Below are positions 14,141-14,264 of a stretch of DNA of 14,264 nt, one piece after another. A model generated the notes under the pieces. It did not search any database and had not been told where the DNA came from. It saw only the letters and a list, made by a program, of their open reading frames with translations. Origin of the DNA: Sedimenticola sp. (GTDB taxonomy: Bacteria; Pseudomonadota; Gammaproteobacteria; Chromatiales; Chromatiaceae). The DNA lies in NCBI GenBank assembly GCA_030619405.1, contig JAUXBK010000040.1, positions 1-14,264 of the forward strand, in the 5' to 3' direction. Position numbers and translations under genes: made by a program. Within the stretch, counting starts at the first letter, position 1. Each line of letters starts with the position of its first letter.

Positions 14141-14264
14141 TTACTGAGCGGCCTTCCGCTCTTCCCACTTGGCCACCTCTCCGTCCCAGTCGTCGGCGCG
14201 GAAGTAGGGGTTCATCCGCGGCTGGCTGACCATGTTGGGGTCGACCTCCAGGCCGACGCCCTCC
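14141..14264 (-). CDS. dsrA: DsrA, alpha subunit of reverse dissimilatory sulfite reductase (C-terminal end only)
   Basis: Only the last 41 codons are in the window, ending at TAA (14143-14141). They read EGVGLEVDPNMVSQPRMNP... and then YFRADDWDGEVAKW..., the kind of C-terminus found in DsrA, with none of the catalytic part visible. Assignment rests on this tail and on position directly before dsrB. The rest of dsrA and the main operon promoter lie beyond the right edge. Confidence 0.9.
   Translation of the reverse strand, partial: EGVGLEVDPNMVSQPRMNPYFRADDWDGEVAKWEERKAAQ

Noticed and set aside
12978..14147. Long plus-strand open frame (389 codons) opposite dsrB
   Set aside because: It is the antisense shadow of a motif-verified dsrB and of the dsrA-dsrB gap; its translation resembles no family and has typical mirror composition.
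1..14264. CRISPR array, tRNA, rRNA or insertion-sequence transposase
   Set aside because: I found no regularly spaced direct repeats, no tRNA or rRNA-like sequence, and no transposase motif in the window.

Overview
The window is the greater part of a reverse-type dissimilatory sulfite reductase (rDsr) locus from a sulfur-oxidizing bacterium, almost certainly a gammaproteobacterium. The gene order follows the order I know from Allochromatium vinosum, dsrABEFHCMKLJOPNRS. The presence of dsrL and dsrEFH, and a DsrC with two C-terminal cysteines, point to sulfur oxidation rather than sulfate reduction. The moderately high GC content and the gene order fit Chromatiales or Sedimenticola/Thiodiazotropha-like lineages, but I cannot name the genus from this sequence. 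Every gene I support lies on the minus strand, so transcription runs from high to low coordinates.

Region 1 (14264 to 4438, upstream to downstream) holds the 3' end of dsrA, then dsrB, dsrE, dsrF, dsrH, dsrC, dsrM, dsrK, dsrL, dsrJ, dsrO and dsrP. DsrEFH passes sulfane sulfur to DsrC. DsrAB oxidizes the sulfur to sulfite. DsrL is the flavin/iron-sulfur oxidoreductase working with DsrAB. DsrMKJOP is the transmembrane complex that handles electrons and the DsrC thiol/trisulfide cycle. Strong GC hairpins without U-tracts sit in the dsrA-dsrB and dsrC-dsrM gaps, and a weaker bulged one in the dsrK-dsrL gap.

Region 2 (4124-4437) is a 314-base non-coding gap after dsrP. It contains a convincing rho-independent terminator facing the dsr genes. 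It also contains two inverted hairpins, the first beginning with GTAG, which look like a REP doublet (REPIN). This separates dsrA-P from the accessory genes.

Region 3 (4123 to 1) is a tightly packed second block: dsrN (siroheme amidation), dsrR (an IscA-like protein without cysteines), a small PilZ-domain protein, dsrS, and a DUF4105/Lnb-type membrane protein cut by the window edge. The PilZ gene overlaps dsrR by one base and ends 3 bases before dsrS. The DUF4105 gene starts 8 bases after dsrS. Neither belongs to the canonical order I know, and they are the most interesting additions: one suggests a cyclic-di-GMP input to the accessory part of the sulfur-oxidation locus. The DsrF protein also has no cysteine at all.
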